A stretch of DNA of 6,180 nt from the NCBI GenBank assembly GCA_031290955.1, contig JAISLJ010000155.1:1-6180 (forward strand), read 5' to 3'. Source of the DNA: Zoogloeaceae bacterium. GTDB lineage: Bacteria > Pseudomonadota > Gammaproteobacteria > Burkholderiales > Rhodocyclaceae. Each line of letters starts with the position of its first letter. Position 1 is the stretch's first letter. Positions 5,182 through 6,180 of this stretch are shown in pieces. The notes below the pieces were generated by a model. That model saw nothing but the letters and a program-made list of their open reading frames with translations, did no database searches and was not told the origin of the DNA. The position numbers and the translations under genes were made by a program.

Positions 5182-6180
5182 ATGACGCGCAAAAAACTCC
5201 CCATCGGAATCCAGACCTTCGCCAAGTTACGGGAAGAGAATCACTACTATGTTGACAAGACGGCCTTCGCCCTGCGCATGATTCAGGAAGGCTCGACCTA
5301 TTTCCTCTCCCGCCCGCGCCGCTTCGGGAAAAGCCTGTTTCTCGATACGCTGGCGGAGCTTTTTGCAGGTAACGAGCCGTTGTTCCGGGGGTTGTATTGT
5401 CACGACAAATGGGATTGGGAAACGAAATATCCGGTGGTGCGCATCAGTTTTGCGGAAGGAATCATGGAGAGCCGGGTCGAACTCAATACCCGCATATCTG
5501 ATATTCTGATGGAAAACGAGCAGCGCCTGGAACTGAAAAAGGGATTCGGCGAGCTTCCTGGTCGCTTCATTCGCCTGATTCAGGCGGCGGAAGCGAAGTT
5601 CGGACAGCGTGTCGTGGTGTTGGTAGACGAATACGACAAGCCCATCCTGGACAGCCTCACCCGTCCCGATCTCGCCCGCGAAATGCGTGATGGTTTGCGT
5701 AGTCTTTACTCTGTTATCAAGGGGCAGGACGCGCATATCAAATTCGCTTTTTTGACTGGTGTTTCCCGGTTCAGCAAGGTCAATATCTTTTCCGGCCTCA
5801 ACAATCTGGTGGATATTTCCCTGGACGCCGCCTATTCCAGCATCTGCGGCTATACCGATGCTGATGTGGATACCGTGTTCGCCCCGGAACTCGAAAACCT
5901 GGATCGGGAGGAAATCCGGCAGTGGTACAACGGTTACAAGTGGCGGGGCGAGGCGGTCTATAACCCCTTTGATCTGTTGCTGCTCTTTCAAAAGAAGGAA
6001 TTCCGCCCCTTCTGGTTCGAGACCGGCACACTGACCTTTCTGGTGGACATGCTCACGGAGCGCAAAGTCTATTTGCCCGCGATTCTGAAGATGGAAAGCT
6101 CCTCCGAATTGATTTCCACCTTCGACGTGGGAGATATTTCCACGGAAGCATTGATGTTCCAGTCCGGCTATCTGACCCTG
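5182..6180 (+). CDS. AAA-ATPase-like protein (PF09820/DUF1703 type), cut by window edge
   Basis: The visible 333 residues match the AAA-ATPase-like family (Pfam AAA-ATPase_like), whose full members are usually 500-600 residues and end in a PD-(D/E)XK nuclease-like domain (PF08011, formerly DUF1703). That end lies beyond the window. Visible features in order are: an N-terminal LPIGIQTFAKLREENHYYVD segment with the family's YYVDKT at 22-27; an atypical P-loop SRPRRFGKS at 43-51, with Lys50 and Ser51 as nucleotide-binding residues; a Walker B segment VVVLVDEYDKP at 144-154 with Asp149 and Glu150; a sensor-like FAFLTGVSRFSK at 188-199; and YNGY at 249-252 followed by NPF at 261-263. The start ATG 5182 has only a weak AGG close upstream. 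No frameshift is seen. Such genes often occur in several copies per genome, and their biological role is not established. A nucleic-acid-processing or defence role is only inference. Confidence 0.88.
   Translation, partial: MTRKKLPIGIQTFAKLREENHYYVDKTAFALRMIQEGSTYFLSRPRRFGKSLFLDTLAELFAGNEPLFRGLYCHDKWDWETKYPVVRISFAEGIMESRVELNTRISDILMENEQRLELKKGFGELPGRFIRLIQAAEAKFGQRVVVLVDEYDKPILDSLTRPDLAREMRDGLRSLYSVIKGQDAHIKFAFLTGVSRFSKVNIFSGLNNLVDISLDAAYSSICGYTDADVDTVFAPELENLDREEIRQWYNGYKWRGEAVYNPFDLLLLFQKKEFRPFWFETGTLTFLVDMLTERKVYLPAILKMESSSELISTFDVGDISTEALMFQSGYLTL

Noticed and set aside
5227..5991. 254-codon open frame on the minus strand
   Set aside because: It is the antisense shadow of the AAA-ATPase-like gene, whose P-loop and Walker B motifs fix the true strand.

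Overview
The window looks like an accessory-rich stretch of a moderately GC-rich proteobacterial chromosome, most likely a betaproteobacterium. The FlgK and FlgL proteins, including the FlgL C-terminus ending LSLFNYI, resemble betaproteobacterial versions, and a Rhodocyclales-type host would fit. The taxonomic call is inference from recalled family patterns, not from a search.

Layout. Positions 1-483 hold a scrambled minus-strand region: the start of a secreted-protein gene, a short N-terminal fragment of an IS630-type transposase, and two tandem copies of a hairpin-containing repeat. Upstream of that truncated gene, also on the minus strand, are a consensus sigma-54 (-24/-12) promoter at 552-567 and a twin dyad at 701-738 that looks like the enhancer site of a sigma-54 activator. 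Positions 739-1223 carry no convincing gene, only dispersed-repeat and hairpin sequence. Positions 1342-4548 are an intact flagellar pair, flgK and flgL, separated by 27 bp and preceded by a second candidate sigma-54 promoter at 1224-1240. Positions 4577-5115 are a graveyard: a frameshifted IS630-type transposase start on the plus strand, joined at about 4730/4731 to the start of a PilL-type gene from an integrating conjugative element on the minus strand, which carries several frameshifts. From 5182 to the window edge runs an intact but cut-off AAA-ATPase-like gene of the family that usually ends in a PD-(D/E)XK nuclease domain.

How it fits together. FlgK and FlgL form the two-protein junction between flagellar hook and filament and are almost certainly co-transcribed. 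Both sides of the pair show remains of mobile DNA: IS630 fragments on each side and an ICE relic downstream. The usual upstream neighbour flgJ is not present within 1.3 kb, so the flagellar cluster has probably been broken or bordered by insertions. I see no complete new defence or mobile system. The most notable items are the orphaned sigma-54 promoter and enhancer module in front of a truncated secreted-protein gene, and the layered pseudogene junction after flgL.
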